This document shows, one piece after another, positions 6,644-12,273 of a stretch of 44,145 nucleotides of DNA. The stretch covers positions 1-44,145 of the IMG/VR virus record IMGVR_UViG_3300048834_000255. The stretch is one strand, 5' to 3'. The notes beneath the pieces are model-generated. The model was not told the DNA's origin and did no database searches. It was given only the letters and a program-made list of their open reading frames with translations. The stretch's first letter is position 1; each line of letters begins with the position of its first letter. The stretch comes from a virus. A program made the translations under genes and the position numbers.

Positions 6644-6803
6644 TAGAGGTAGGTGGAGTGAGGGAGCCGACTCTTTGGGGCGGGCCTCGCAGGGCGTTAG
6701 ACACTCTAGGACATCATAACGGCATAACCACTGCCCTAGGAATGTCAAAGGGCTACGGCAAAAGTGTGGGGAAGTCTAACCTCCCTCACTCCGCCCATCT
6801 CTA
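6644..6803 (+). ncRNA. Candidate 160-nt structured RNA
   Basis: A 23-bp closing stem pairs 6644-6666 with 6781-6803, with two G-U wobbles and one A-C mismatch. GTTAG/CTAAC (inside 6696-6702 and 6774-6780) forms a second helix flush against the right side of the first. ACACT/AGTGT, GGCA/TGCC and GCCCT/AGGGC offer further arms, and the 29 bases at 6667-6695 can form a separate GC-rich hairpin. The stretch is GC-richer than its neighbours and contains no convincing gene. It fills the gap between 6633 and the ATG at 6827. The family is unknown. Confidence 0.6.
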
Positions 6804-6826
6804 ACTTAATAATAATTAAAACTAAA

Positions 6827-7219
6827 ATGAGTAAAGAAAACACGTTTGGTGTCATTGGGATAATGGTTCTGGTGCTGTTTTTTATAGGCATTGTTGTTGG
6901 CCTAAACTTTGGTTGGAAGCATTACAAGGTGTGGAGTGCTGGCCAGGACGGTAAGGCGGAACTGGCACAGGCCCAATATAACCGACAGATTGCCGTTGAA
7001 GAGGCTCAGGCTAACCTAGAATCAGAGAAGCTCAATGCTCTTGCGGAAGTAGAGAGAGCTAAGGGGGCAGCAGAAGCTATTAGCATCGAAGGTGGAAGTT
7101 TGACAGAGAAATACATTCAATATCTATGGGTAAGGTCTAATCAATTCAACCAAGCAACGACTATCTATGTGCCAACAGAGGCAAACTTACCAATCTTAGA
7201 AGCTGGTCGCCTCCGATAA
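6827..7219 (+). CDS. Membrane-anchored coiled-coil protein, stomatin/prohibitin-tail-like, 130 aa
   Basis: One transmembrane segment (about residues 8-28, VIGIMVLVLFFIGIVVGLNF) is followed by an Ala/Glu-rich helix (AQAQYNRQIAVEEAQANLES; AEVERAKGAAEAISIEG). The end (YIQYLWVRSNQF ... IYVPTEANLPIL) resembles the C-terminal part of band-7/prohibitin-like proteins, but the SPFH domain itself is missing. I take the ATG at 6827 because an upstream in-frame start lies within the structured RNA. It could organise membrane-associated phage functions. Three further small genes, two of them membrane proteins, follow. Confidence 0.6.
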   Translation: MSKENTFGVIGIMVLVLFFIGIVVGLNFGWKHYKVWSAGQDGKAELAQAQYNRQIAVEEAQANLESEKLNALAEVERAKGAAEAISIEGGSLTEKYIQYLWVRSNQFNQATTIYVPTEANLPILEAGRLR

Positions 7220-7233
7220 TAATTAAAAGGAAC

Positions 7234-7434
7234 ATGAAATATGAAATAACAATCCGAGAATTAACACCATTTTCCGAAGAAGAGATGAAGGAAATAGACA
7301 AGCGGAACTCTTTCGGTTCGTACGATAACCCTCGTTGTTCAGACCGACCATTCCACGAGACAAGGGTGATGTATTCACAGGTAACGCCCGAGGAGTTTAA
7401 GGCCATTAAAAAGGCGGTAATAGACATCTTTTAA
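7234..7434 (+). CDS. Small hypothetical protein, 66 aa
   Basis: It runs ATG to TAA and is acidic and charged, with a strand-helix opening (MKYEITIRELTPFSEEEMKE). No family is recognised. It lies 14 bases after the membrane protein gene and one base before the next ATG. An AAGGA lies only two bases from the ATG, too close to be a normal ribosome binding site. Confidence 0.55.
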   Translation: MKYEITIRELTPFSEEEMKEIDKRNSFGSYDNPRCSDRPFHETRVMYSQVTPEEFKAIKKAVIDIF

Positions 7435-7435
7435 C

Positions 7436-7624
7436 ATGACCTACACAGACAACAATCCACTAGAAGGAGAGAACTGCTACCAAGTCCAAGCATTTGACGA
7501 AGCAGGGAACCTCTCAGAGCTATCAGAGGAGGTGTGTGTGGATCAAAGTGTAGATGTGGTAGGAGTGATATTGCTCTCAGTAGTCTTATTGGCGGTTATC
7601 TTAATAGCTATTTGGAAGAAATAA
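7436..7624 (+). CDS. Short beta-fragment plus one transmembrane segment, 62 aa
   Basis: The N-terminal 36 residues look like the last strands of a fibronectin type III or similar beta-sandwich (CYQVQAFDEAGNLSELSEEV with a paired Cys). A transmembrane helix (about 38-59, VVGVILLSVVLLAVILIAIW) and KK follow. There is no signal peptide, and the domain is too short to fold as a complete FN3 module, so it may be a broken remnant or a small envelope protein. It starts one base after the previous stop. Confidence 0.5.
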   Translation: MTYTDNNPLEGENCYQVQAFDEAGNLSELSEEVCVDQSVDVVGVILLSVVLLAVILIAIWKK

Positions 7625-7625
7625 C

Positions 7626-7745
7626 ATGGACAAAATAACTCTAGCAATGATGACAGTAATTACGATTTCACTATCAATGATACTTATTTCACTGTCGTTT
7701 CAACTGGCTGTAGTGATTTGGAAAGCGTCACTTGCAATGCTATAA
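7626..7745 (+). CDS. Small single-span membrane protein, 39 aa
   Basis: It is almost entirely one hydrophobic helix (MTVITISLSMILISLSFQLA) with a short polar start. It begins one base after the previous stop and ends four bases before the next ATG. A small membrane effector or holin-like function is conceivable; the sequence does not settle it. Confidence 0.5.
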   Translation: MDKITLAMMTVITISLSMILISLSFQLAVVIWKASLAML

Positions 7746-7749
7746 AATT

Positions 7750-8043
7750 ATGACTAACTACAACAAAGAAAAAGAAATGTTCTTGGAGAGGTTTGCGGGA
7801 TTAGCGTGGAAAGAAAAAGAGCAACTCTCCCAAGATAACCAGAGTGGTAATTGGCGAAGCTCTGACCAAGAATACTCCGAGGATAAAAGCACCTCAAAGT
7901 TTCACCCTGATAACCAGAGTGGGTGCTGTGAGAAGTGTTATGGCGAGGTTTTTGCTAGAGATAATGATAAACAAGGTTATATGCTTCCTCAATGCACCAA
8001 AGAATATAACTGCCCCTGCCACTCTAAGGACACTAACCAATAA
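7750..8043 (+). CDS. Hydrophilic protein with Cys clusters, 97 aa
   Basis: I use the ATG at 7750 (MTNYNKEKEMFLERF), not the in-frame upstream one that overlaps the membrane gene. DNQSG occurs twice, encoded by a short direct DNA repeat (gataaccagagtgg). The C-terminal part contains CCEKC and CPCH, a probable metal site. No family is recognised. Confidence 0.5.
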   Translation: MTNYNKEKEMFLERFAGLAWKEKEQLSQDNQSGNWRSSDQEYSEDKSTSKFHPDNQSGCCEKCYGEVFARDNDKQGYMLPQCTKEYNCPCHSKDTNQ

Positions 8044-8048
8044 CTAAT

Positions 8049-8351
8049 ATGTCTACACTTAAAGAAAGATTTGAGTTCGCAAGTAGTCTGATGAGCTTCC
8101 CTCCTTTTGGCGAGGCTCAAAAGACTTTCATCCTCACCTTCATCTCCCAAGAAATAGAAAAGGCCAAGAAAGAAGATTTGGAAACCCTTATCAAGGAGTG
8201 TGGAGAATCATTTACTTGTCTAAAAAACAACTTAGACGAATGGCATGTGTGGGGTTCTATTAATGGCGAACCAGACAGACTTATCGTTAGAGAAAGCACC
8301 CCCAAGGAAGCAGTTCGCAAGTTCCTAGATTTACTTAATAAGGAGAAATAA
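8049..8351 (+). CDS. Hypothetical protein, 100 aa
   Basis: It is acidic and helical in the first two thirds, then has a compact strand-rich part (DEWHVWGSINGEPDRLIVRE) and a final helix (PKEAVRKFLDLLNKEK). No family is recognised. It starts five bases after the previous stop, in the middle of the early operon. Confidence 0.55.
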   Translation: MSTLKERFEFASSLMSFPPFGEAQKTFILTFISQEIEKAKKEDLETLIKECGESFTCLKNNLDEWHVWGSINGEPDRLIVRESTPKEAVRKFLDLLNKEK

Positions 8352-8354
8352 GAA

Positions 8355-8459
8355 ATGACCCACCCACTAGAGCTAGTTCTTATCAAGATGTTGGCTGAGG
8401 GCAAGATTGAGGATTACGATCTTAGTGATATTATAAATCCATGCCCATCAAAAAAATAA
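8355..8459 (+). CDS. Small hypothetical protein, 34 aa
   Basis: The ATG lies three bases after the previous stop, and the 3' end overlaps the next gene by 19 bases. It is helical and acidic (MTHPLELVLIKMLAEGKIED). Position and spacing support it; composition alone would not. Confidence 0.4.
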   Translation: MTHPLELVLIKMLAEGKIEDYDLSDIINPCPSKK

Positions 8460-8587
8460 AGAATGTTGTTAAGAAGATAGTTAAACCTTTTGTGGACGCC
8501 CACAACAGGCAGAAAACAGGCAAGAAAAAGAAAGACGATGCCTACAGTGCTTATGGTGAAAGTTTGAGAAGTGGAAGATATAAATAG
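8441..8587 (+). CDS. Small basic protein, 48 aa
   Basis: It is strongly basic (MPIKKIKNVVKKIVKP; RQKTGKKKKDD) and may bind nucleic acid or membrane. It overlaps the preceding gene by 19 bases. Its TAG stop is the first triplet of the long hairpin at 8585-8672. No family is recognised. Confidence 0.45.
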   Translation: MPIKKIKNVVKKIVKPFVDAHNRQKTGKKKKDDAYSAYGESLRSGRYK

Positions 8588-8672
8588 CCATTGAATGGGG
8601 TGATGTTTGTCTTAGCCTGCACTAGCTGACTACTTGTTAAGGTTGATACAAGTTCACCCCATTGAGTGGCTA
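8585..8672 (+). ncRNA. Candidate long-stem RNA hairpin
   Basis: Bases 8585-8603 pair with 8654-8672 over 19 positions with one wobble and one G-G mismatch. In the 50-base interior, ACTTGT (8632-8637) pairs with ACAAGT (8648-8653), directly abutting the outer stem. There is no U-tract afterwards. The element begins at the stop codon of the 48-aa gene and ends before a DnaA-type box and the replication initiator. Confidence 0.5.
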
Positions 8673-8706
8673 AAAATATTGTGTTCCAGTGGTGTATAAA
8701 GATGCA

Positions 8707-8715
8707 TGTGGATAA
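8707..8715 (-). promoter_or_regulatory. DnaA-type box upstream of the replication genes
   Basis: TGTGGATAA is the exact reverse complement of the DnaA box TTATCCACA. It lies in the non-coding stretch between the hairpin at 8585-8672 and the replication initiator leader. A single box is weak evidence for DnaA use, but other exact matches also lie in intergenic positions. Confidence 0.45.
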
Positions 8716-8739
8716 CTGGTTTCGTGCTACTCTCATATT

Positions 8740-8841
8740 ATGACTAAAGAGGCAACCATAATTATTATTCAAAGGGAGTTGGTCGGCTGGGTTGCCCTAC
8801 CTTGTCATACGGTCAACTCCCTTTGGGTTGTAAAACTATGA
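8740..8841 (+). CDS. Possible 33-aa leader peptide before the initiator
   Basis: It runs ATG to TGA and its stop overlaps the initiator's ATG as ATGA, the coupling pattern used throughout this operon. The sequence starts MTKEATIIIIQREL and is otherwise unremarkable. TACTCT lies six bases before the ATG (TAnnnT), the spacing seen at presumed leaderless genes here. Much of the frame lies inside the hairpin at 8770-8825, so it could be a regulatory leader or chance. Confidence 0.3.
   Translation: MTKEATIIIIQRELVGWVALPCHTVNSLWVVKL
8770..8825 (+). promoter_or_regulatory. Perfect 12-bp hairpin in the initiator leader
   Basis: CAAAGGGAGTTG (8770-8781) pairs perfectly with CAACTCCCTTTG (8814-8825), and the inner GGC/GCC can form a small arm. 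The hairpin ends 12 bases before the initiator's ATG, close enough to affect ribosome access. There is no U-run, so termination is unlikely. Confidence 0.55.
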
Positions 8842-9371
8842 AATGGTTTAAATTTTATGGGCAAGATTTCCTGACTGACCCGAAGATGAGGATACTTACT
8901 GTGGAGGAGAAAATGTGTTGGGTAGTTTTGATGTGCCTTGCTAATTCAGAAGATAAGGGAGGTTTGATTTCCTACATTAATGAGGGCGAGGTGATGCACC
9001 AAGCTGGTATTAAAGAAGGGACTCCTATGTGGGAAGAAACATCAGGTTTCCTTGAGAAATTCCAAGCAATGAAGATGATCAAAATCAACGTAACGAACGT
9101 AACGCAGGGTAGCGTTACTAACGTGCACAAGGCTGTGCAACATGAGGTGTTATTGATCAATTTTGACACAAGACAGGAGACAAACTTAACCTCAGCTGAA
9201 AGGCAACAAAGGTACAGAAACCGCTATAAACAAGGATTTAATGAGCGTAACGATAGTAACGCGGGGTCACGTAACGATAGTAACGCTAGAATAGATAAGA
9301 ATAGAATAGATAAGATAAATACTTCCCGCTCACTACGTTCGCAAGAATTATTAGTAAAAAAAAAGCCATGA
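8838..9371 (+). CDS. Replication initiator / replisome organiser-like protein, 177 aa
   Basis: The start MKWFKFYGQDFLTDPKMR and the following winged-helix-like segment (VEEKMCWVVLMCLANSEDKG, GEVMHQAGI) match the N-terminal type of phage replisome organisers. The C-terminal part is Asn/Arg-rich because it is encoded by DNA repeats: NERNDSNAGSRNDSNARIDK comes from two 17-bp iterons, and IDKNRIDKI from an AT-rich repeat. This arrangement is like lambda O, whose gene contains the origin. I use the ATG at 8838 because upstream in-frame codons lie in the hairpin. The replicative ATPase gene follows two genes later. The stop overlaps the next gene by four bases. Confidence 0.7.
   Translation: MKWFKFYGQDFLTDPKMRILTVEEKMCWVVLMCLANSEDKGGLISYINEGEVMHQAGIKEGTPMWEETSGFLEKFQAMKMIKINVTNVTQGSVTNVHKAVQHEVLLINFDTRQETNLTSAERQQRYRNRYKQGFNERNDSNAGSRNDSNARIDKNRIDKINTSRSLRSQELLVKKKP
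9087..9321 (+). other. Candidate replication origin: iterons plus AT-rich tract inside the initiator gene
   Basis: Cluster 1 has AACGTAACG twice in tandem (9087-9104) and an inverted GCGTTAC (9112-9118) that makes a 7-bp dyad with GTAACGC (9099-9105). Cluster 2 has cgtaacgatagtaacgc twice, perfectly, at 9246-9262 and 9270-9286, a 24-bp period. An AT-rich purine repeat (agaatagataag and variants) follows at 9287-9321. Iterons followed by an unwinding-type tract inside the initiator gene is the lambda ori plan. Confidence 0.6.
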
Positions 9372-9679
9372 AAACTTACGACGAGAATTCATCCTATGAG
9401 GAAAAAGCTATAGACCTTGAGACAGGTGAGGTTTTGACACCAGCTCCGAAGAAAACAACCAACTCCATGCGCACCCTTCTTAACTGGGGCATTGAAAGGA
9501 GAGGGAGTTTGTTCCCAACCCCAATGAAGCAGTTTGCCGCGTTTAAACGTGCCAAGACTGCCAAAATCACTCCAGACCGCCTAATGGCCAGATGGGAGGA
9601 AATGGAACGAGATAAGTTCTGGCGAGAAAAGGGTTTTGATTGGGCAGACGTAGTTAATAGTTTTAACAAGAGACCATGA
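9368..9679 (+). CDS. Hypothetical replication-module protein, 103 aa
   Basis: It runs ATG to TGA, overlapping the initiator by four bases and the ATPase gene by four bases. The first 35 residues are acidic and flexible. The remainder is basic and helical (TLLNWGIERRGSLF, FAAFKRAKTAKITPDRLMAR, DKFWREKGFDWADVV). By position between initiator and helicase it could be a helicase loader or primase-associated protein, but no ATPase motif is present, so this is only a positional guess. Confidence 0.6.
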   Translation: MKTYDENSSYEEKAIDLETGEVLTPAPKKTTNSMRTLLNWGIERRGSLFPTPMKQFAAFKRAKTAKITPDRLMARWEEMERDKFWREKGFDWADVVNSFNKRP

Positions 9680-10560
9680 CCATCCCAACCCCCTCTAATT
9701 CGCCCAAAATGGCACCAAGGAGAGACGTAAACCCAGAAGACGATACAACTACCGTCTCCCCCCTAAAAACGTATTCTGGTGACGATAAAATCGTTAGCTT
9801 TGCGGAGATAGCAGAGCGCATCAAAAACGGGCCCGATGAACTAAAAATTTATACAGGTTGGGAAGAATTCGATAAGCTTATAAAAGGATTCAGACCACAA
9901 CAATTAGTGGTGGTGTCTGCATTGACCAAATCCGGCAAAACCCAGTGGTGTATGGATCTAACATCTAAAGTTTCAGAGTTTAATCCCGTCTGGCTCCCTT
10001 TTGAGGAAAGTGCTGATGAGTTGGTTAGAAAATATTTAGAACGAGGAATGGAGCCACCACACGGTTATACTCCAAACATTATGAGGGGTGGTGAGTTAAA
10101 GTGGATTGAAGAAAGAATAACCGAGGCTACGATTAAATATGGAAGCAAGATGGTCTTCATCGACCAGTTAGACTTCATCGTTCCTTTAGGGGGCGACAAC
10201 CACGCCTTAAGGGTGGGTGAGGCAATGAGAACCTTGAAAGGGATAGCCAAGAAGTTAGATGTGGTGATTGTTTTAATTTGTCATTTGGTTAAAGCTAAGA
10301 TGGAAACAACGCCAACGTTGGAAGACTTAAAAGGCTCATCTTCTATCGGGCAAGAGGCCGACACAGTTATCCTCCTTTGGAGAGAGGCCAAAAGAGAAAA
10401 GGGCCAAATGGTTGTAACCAATAACACGATTGTGTCCGTTCAGGCCAACAGAAGGCACGGCACAACAGGCTATGTCACAATGGTTTTTGATGGTAATAGG
10501 TTTATCGAAAGGGAGTGGAGACAAGAAGAATTAGTAGAAGAACAATTCAATGATTGGTGA
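9676..10560 (+). CDS. DnaB-type replicative helicase ATPase domain, 294 aa
   Basis: The RecA-like core carries a variant Walker A (SALTKSGKTQ, 81-90, with Ala where the first Gly is usual), Walker B (MVFIDQLDF, 159-167), and a DnaB motif 4-like segment (LKGSSSIGQEADTVILLWRE, 218-237). A conserved Arg and a glycine near the end (NRRHGTTG) fit the arginine-finger region. The N-terminal domain of full-length DnaB is absent, replaced by about 35 Pro/Ser-rich residues. The enzyme probably unwinds DNA at the phage fork. It is coupled to genes on both sides. Confidence 0.8.
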   Translation: MTIPTPSNSPKMAPRRDVNPEDDTTTVSPLKTYSGDDKIVSFAEIAERIKNGPDELKIYTGWEEFDKLIKGFRPQQLVVVSALTKSGKTQWCMDLTSKVSEFNPVWLPFEESADELVRKYLERGMEPPHGYTPNIMRGGELKWIEERITEATIKYGSKMVFIDQLDFIVPLGGDNHALRVGEAMRTLKGIAKKLDVVIVLICHLVKAKMETTPTLEDLKGSSSIGQEADTVILLWREAKREKGQMVVTNNTIVSVQANRRHGTTGYVTMVFDGNRFIEREWRQEELVEEQFNDW

Positions 10561-10789
10561 GTTTAAACAACTGATGTGGTTCCTAGAAAGAATACAGCCA
10601 TTAATGGAGGAAAGGGCTGGGCTTGTGGCGTGGCTAGAAAGACACGAAAACATTTATAACAAATACATTGATAACTACGCTCCTTGGCCGGTATCTGCTA
10701 TAGAAAATCACTGGAAAAAAGAAGACGAATTAAGATCTGTAGAGTGGAAAATAGGTGAGGCTTGGAATAAGTTAAAGCAAAGAAAGTGA
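10550..10789 (+). CDS. Hypothetical helical protein, 79 aa
   Basis: It runs ATG to TGA, overlapping the helicase gene by 11 bases. It is Trp- and Glu-rich and entirely helical in appearance (FKQLMWFLERIQPLMEERAG; KKEDELRSVEWKIGEAWNKL). No family is recognised. Its TGA stop is part of the extended -10 element that serves the next gene. Confidence 0.55.
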   Translation: MIGEFKQLMWFLERIQPLMEERAGLVAWLERHENIYNKYIDNYAPWPVSAIENHWKKEDELRSVEWKIGEAWNKLKQRK

Positions 10790-10795
10790 TACTAT
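10787..10795 (+). promoter_or_regulatory. Extended -10 promoter, likely leaderless
   Basis: TGATACTAT reads as TGn followed by TACTAT, and six bases separate it from the ATG at 10802. With normal -10 geometry transcription would start at or next to the ATG. No convincing -35 is seen. Confidence 0.45.
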
Positions 10796-10801
10796 AAGTA
10801 A

Positions 10802-11071
10802 ATGGAAGAACTTCAAGCCTTATTTACTGAGACGATCTTTAATTATCGAATTACCTTAATTGAGGGGTACCACCAAGTTGGCCGGTTGGTCATAGATAAT
10901 AAACTAGATATTGAGACTGTGGCTCTAGCGTGCTCCCAAAGGCCTAAAACTGTCCACTATTGCGTTGAATTAGTTAAAGCCTACCCAAACCTCAACTCTC
11001 TACCAGACGGCAAGAATGTAAGTTGGCACAAGTTAATAAAAACCCTCCCTCCCTATGAGAAGAAAAAGTAA
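10802..11071 (+). CDS. Hypothetical protein, 89 aa
   Basis: It is helical with a probable HTH-like centre (IETVALACSQRPKTVHYCVE), then LVKAYPNLNSLPDGKNVSWH and a basic tail. The pattern recalls small phage proteins with a DNA-binding helix pair, but no family is certain. It overlaps the NinG-type gene by 17 bases. Confidence 0.55.
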   Translation: MEELQALFTETIFNYRITLIEGYHQVGRLVIDNKLDIETVALACSQRPKTVHYCVELVKAYPNLNSLPDGKNVSWHKLIKTLPPYEKKK

Positions 11072-11447
11072 AACTGATTTTAGAAAAAGGGCTGATAAAC
11101 TTTGGAATCTTTGTAAACTTCTAACTCGCCAAAACCACGGCCTAAAATGTTATACCTGTGGGTCTTATGTTCAACACCCACACACAGGTCATTTTATATC
11201 AAGTTCTATATGCTCAACAGAGCTTAGGTTTGATCTAAAAAATCTCAGACCCCAGTGCTATGCCTGTAATATTTTTAGATCTGGCAACTGGTTAGAGTTC
11301 GAGAGGAATTTAATAAGAGATCATGGGGAAGAGTATGTGGCAGAACTAAAGAGAAGGAACCAAGTTACTAAAGGTTTAAAATACGATTCAATCTGGTATG
11401 AAAATAAGATTGCTGAATATGAAAGTTTATTAAAGGGGAAGCCGTAG
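11055..11447 (+). CDS. ninG: NinG-like recombination protein (HNH/zinc fold), 130 aa
   Basis: It has the order expected for lambda NinG (Rap): a basic start, CYTCG (about 33-37), TGHF (about 46-49), LRFDLKNLRPQCYACN (about 58-73), and SGNW followed by a helical end. The paired CxxC motifs bind zinc and the central His lies in an HNH-like context. The lambda protein is a structure-specific endonuclease that acts on branched DNA. It is the last gene of the early operon, and a terminator hairpin overlaps its stop. Confidence 0.8.
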   Translation: MRRKSKTDFRKRADKLWNLCKLLTRQNHGLKCYTCGSYVQHPHTGHFISSSICSTELRFDLKNLRPQCYACNIFRSGNWLEFERNLIRDHGEEYVAELKRRNQVTKGLKYDSIWYENKIAEYESLLKGKP

Positions 11448-11456
11448 CCTCCCCTT
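11433..11456. terminator. Bidirectional terminator between early operon and GC-rich cassette
   Basis: AAGGGGA (11433-11439) pairs with TCCCCTT (11450-11456) around a 10-base loop in which GC/GC can add pairs, followed by CTTCTT. It covers the stop of the NinG-type gene and faces the 3' end of the minus-strand cassette. Confidence 0.7.
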
Positions 11457-11460
11457 CTTG

Positions 11461-11682
11461 CTACCTTCGCTTCATACGCTGCACCCTTTTCAGGAGAGCG
11501 ATGATTTCTGGCAAGGTCTTCTTGCCGAAGAGCATGTGGAACAGCTCGTGCTTGTCGTTCCACAGTGTCAGCAGGTTGCTGGCTTCGTTGCCTCCACCTC
11601 TACACTTCGGCGTGAGGTGGTGCTTGGTCTTGTACTTCCGTTCCCGAGGCTTGATTTCCCACGTGCCTCGGGACTTGGCCAT
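11461..11682 (-). CDS. HNH-endonuclease-like small protein, 73 aa (start uncertain)
   Basis: The core is KHHLTPKCRGGGNEASNLLT followed by WNDKHELFHMLFG. This is the HH...P...GG...NL...H..H signature of HNH nucleases, though only the second half of a full ββα-metal unit is clear. I start at the ATG giving MAKSRGTWEIK; an ATG nine bases upstream (11691) and a TTG at 11757 are alternatives. GGAGG lies 12 bases before the chosen ATG and three before the upstream one. The region is about 55-58% GC in the lines I counted, above most of the genome. Confidence 0.6.
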   Translation of the reverse strand: MAKSRGTWEIKPRERKYKTKHHLTPKCRGGGNEASNLLTLWNDKHELFHMLFGKKTLPEIIALLKRVQRMKRR

Positions 11683-11803
11683 GTAGTGCATAGACCTCCA
11701 TCGGGCGGACGAGAGGACTGAACCGTTGACTGCACGCCTTACAGCTATGCTGGCCAACGTAGAGTTGCAGTTCTCCGCAGTGGTTGCACTTGATGGACTT
11801 CAC
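11600..11803 (-). CDS. Small zinc-ribbon protein, 67 aa
   Basis: The start is a GTG with AAAGGAGG (11809-11816) five bases upstream, an ideal Shine-Dalgarno site and rare in this genome. CNHC and CKAC form a one-zinc ribbon in the first 35 residues. The 3' part overlaps the HNH-like gene in another frame by 83 bases, so the true end product may depend on which frame is under selection. The family is unknown. Confidence 0.5.
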   Translation of the reverse strand: MKSIKCNHCGELQLYVGQHSCKACSQRFSPLVRPMEVYALHGQVPRHVGNQASGTEVQDQAPPHAEV

Positions 11804-11945
11804 GGCTTCCTCCTTTCGCCATCTGCTCGACATAGCAGTGGGGGTGCATGGAGAGGTTGTCCCCGTTACCGTTGTCGATAGAGATGCGGATTTCTGAAAG
11901 GCCGAATCTCAGGTTGCATGAGACGCAATACTCTGCGTTCTTCAC
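11745..11945 (-). CDS. Small Cys/His protein, 66 aa
   Basis: It starts with GTG six bases after GAGG. CVSC and a later HPHC could bind one zinc. The second half overlaps the next gene in another frame. It belongs to the same SD-bearing cassette. No family is recognised. Confidence 0.45.
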   Translation of the reverse strand: MKNAEYCVSCNLRFGLSEIRISIDNGNGDNLSMHPHCYVEQMAKGGSREVHQVQPLRRTATLRWPA

Positions 11946-11948
11946 GGT

Positions 11949-12035
11949 TCACCTCATGAGGAGAGAGCCGAGGAACACCCAGGGCCCGAAGATGAGCAAG
12001 AACGAAAGAACTACCCACCAGTTGATACGCTTCAT
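11949..12035 (-). CDS. Single-span membrane peptide, 28 aa
   Basis: ATG is preceded by AAAGGAG with a five-base spacer, a canonical Shine-Dalgarno site. The product is one hydrophobic helix (WWVVLSFLLIFGPWVFLGSL) with basic ends. It is the first gene of the GC-rich cassette, and the next GTG follows its TGA by three bases. Very short membrane peptides of this kind can act as exclusion or toxin-like factors; this is speculation. Confidence 0.55.
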   Translation of the reverse strand: MKRINWWVVLSFLLIFGPWVFLGSLLMR

Positions 12036-12063
12036 GAAATCTCCTTTGAACGTTTCCTTTTAT

Positions 12064-12072
12064 ATCATAACA
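12064..12072 (-). promoter_or_regulatory. Extended -10 promoter of the GC-rich cassette
   Basis: On the minus strand this reads TGTTATGAT, a TGn-TATGAT extended -10, giving a short leader that includes the Shine-Dalgarno site of the 28-aa gene. It lies between the late-operon terminator and the cassette, so the cassette can be transcribed on its own. Confidence 0.45.
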
Positions 12073-12083
12073 CGACAACACAA

Positions 12084-12104
12084 AACCCCTTTACGAGAGG
12101 GGTT
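12084..12104 (-). terminator. Late operon terminator
   Basis: AACCCCT pairs with AGGGGTT around a 7-base loop. On the minus strand TTTTG follows the stem. It ends the long late transcript after the 46-aa gene. Confidence 0.75.
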
Positions 12105-12131
12105 AAGTGGGCTCGCAAGAACTCTTATATT

Positions 12132-12272
12132 TTACGCCTTTTGGTCTTCTTCTGCAATAAAGGTTGCAGGTGTAGCTTCGCCATTCACATTGAGAGTGAC
12201 TTCTACTTCTTCTGTATCTTCAGCGGTTACTTCTTCGTTTAATACTGTTGGTTCTAGTTCGTTTGGTTCCAT
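12132..12272 (-). CDS. Small acidic protein, 46 aa
   Basis: It is highly acidic (NELEPTVLNEEVTAEDTEEV) with a strand-like middle (VEVTLNVNGEATPATF). It starts one base after the stop of the holin-like gene. No family is recognised. It is the last gene of the late operon, before the terminator. Confidence 0.55.
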   Translation of the reverse strand: MEPNELEPTVLNEEVTAEDTEEVEVTLNVNGEATPATFIAEEDQKA

Positions 12273-12273
12273 G

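Noticed and set aside
6764-6826. N-terminal extension of the membrane protein gene into the structured RNA
   Set aside because: The extra residues (Pro/Ser/Thr-rich) are encoded by the right arm of the long stem. The ATG at 6827 gives a normal membrane protein start, preceded by the AT-rich leader seen elsewhere.
11458-11721. Plus-strand frames opposite the GC-rich cassette (also 11848-12351)
   Set aside because: The minus strand has Shine-Dalgarno sites, metal-binding motifs and a promoter; the plus frames have none of these.
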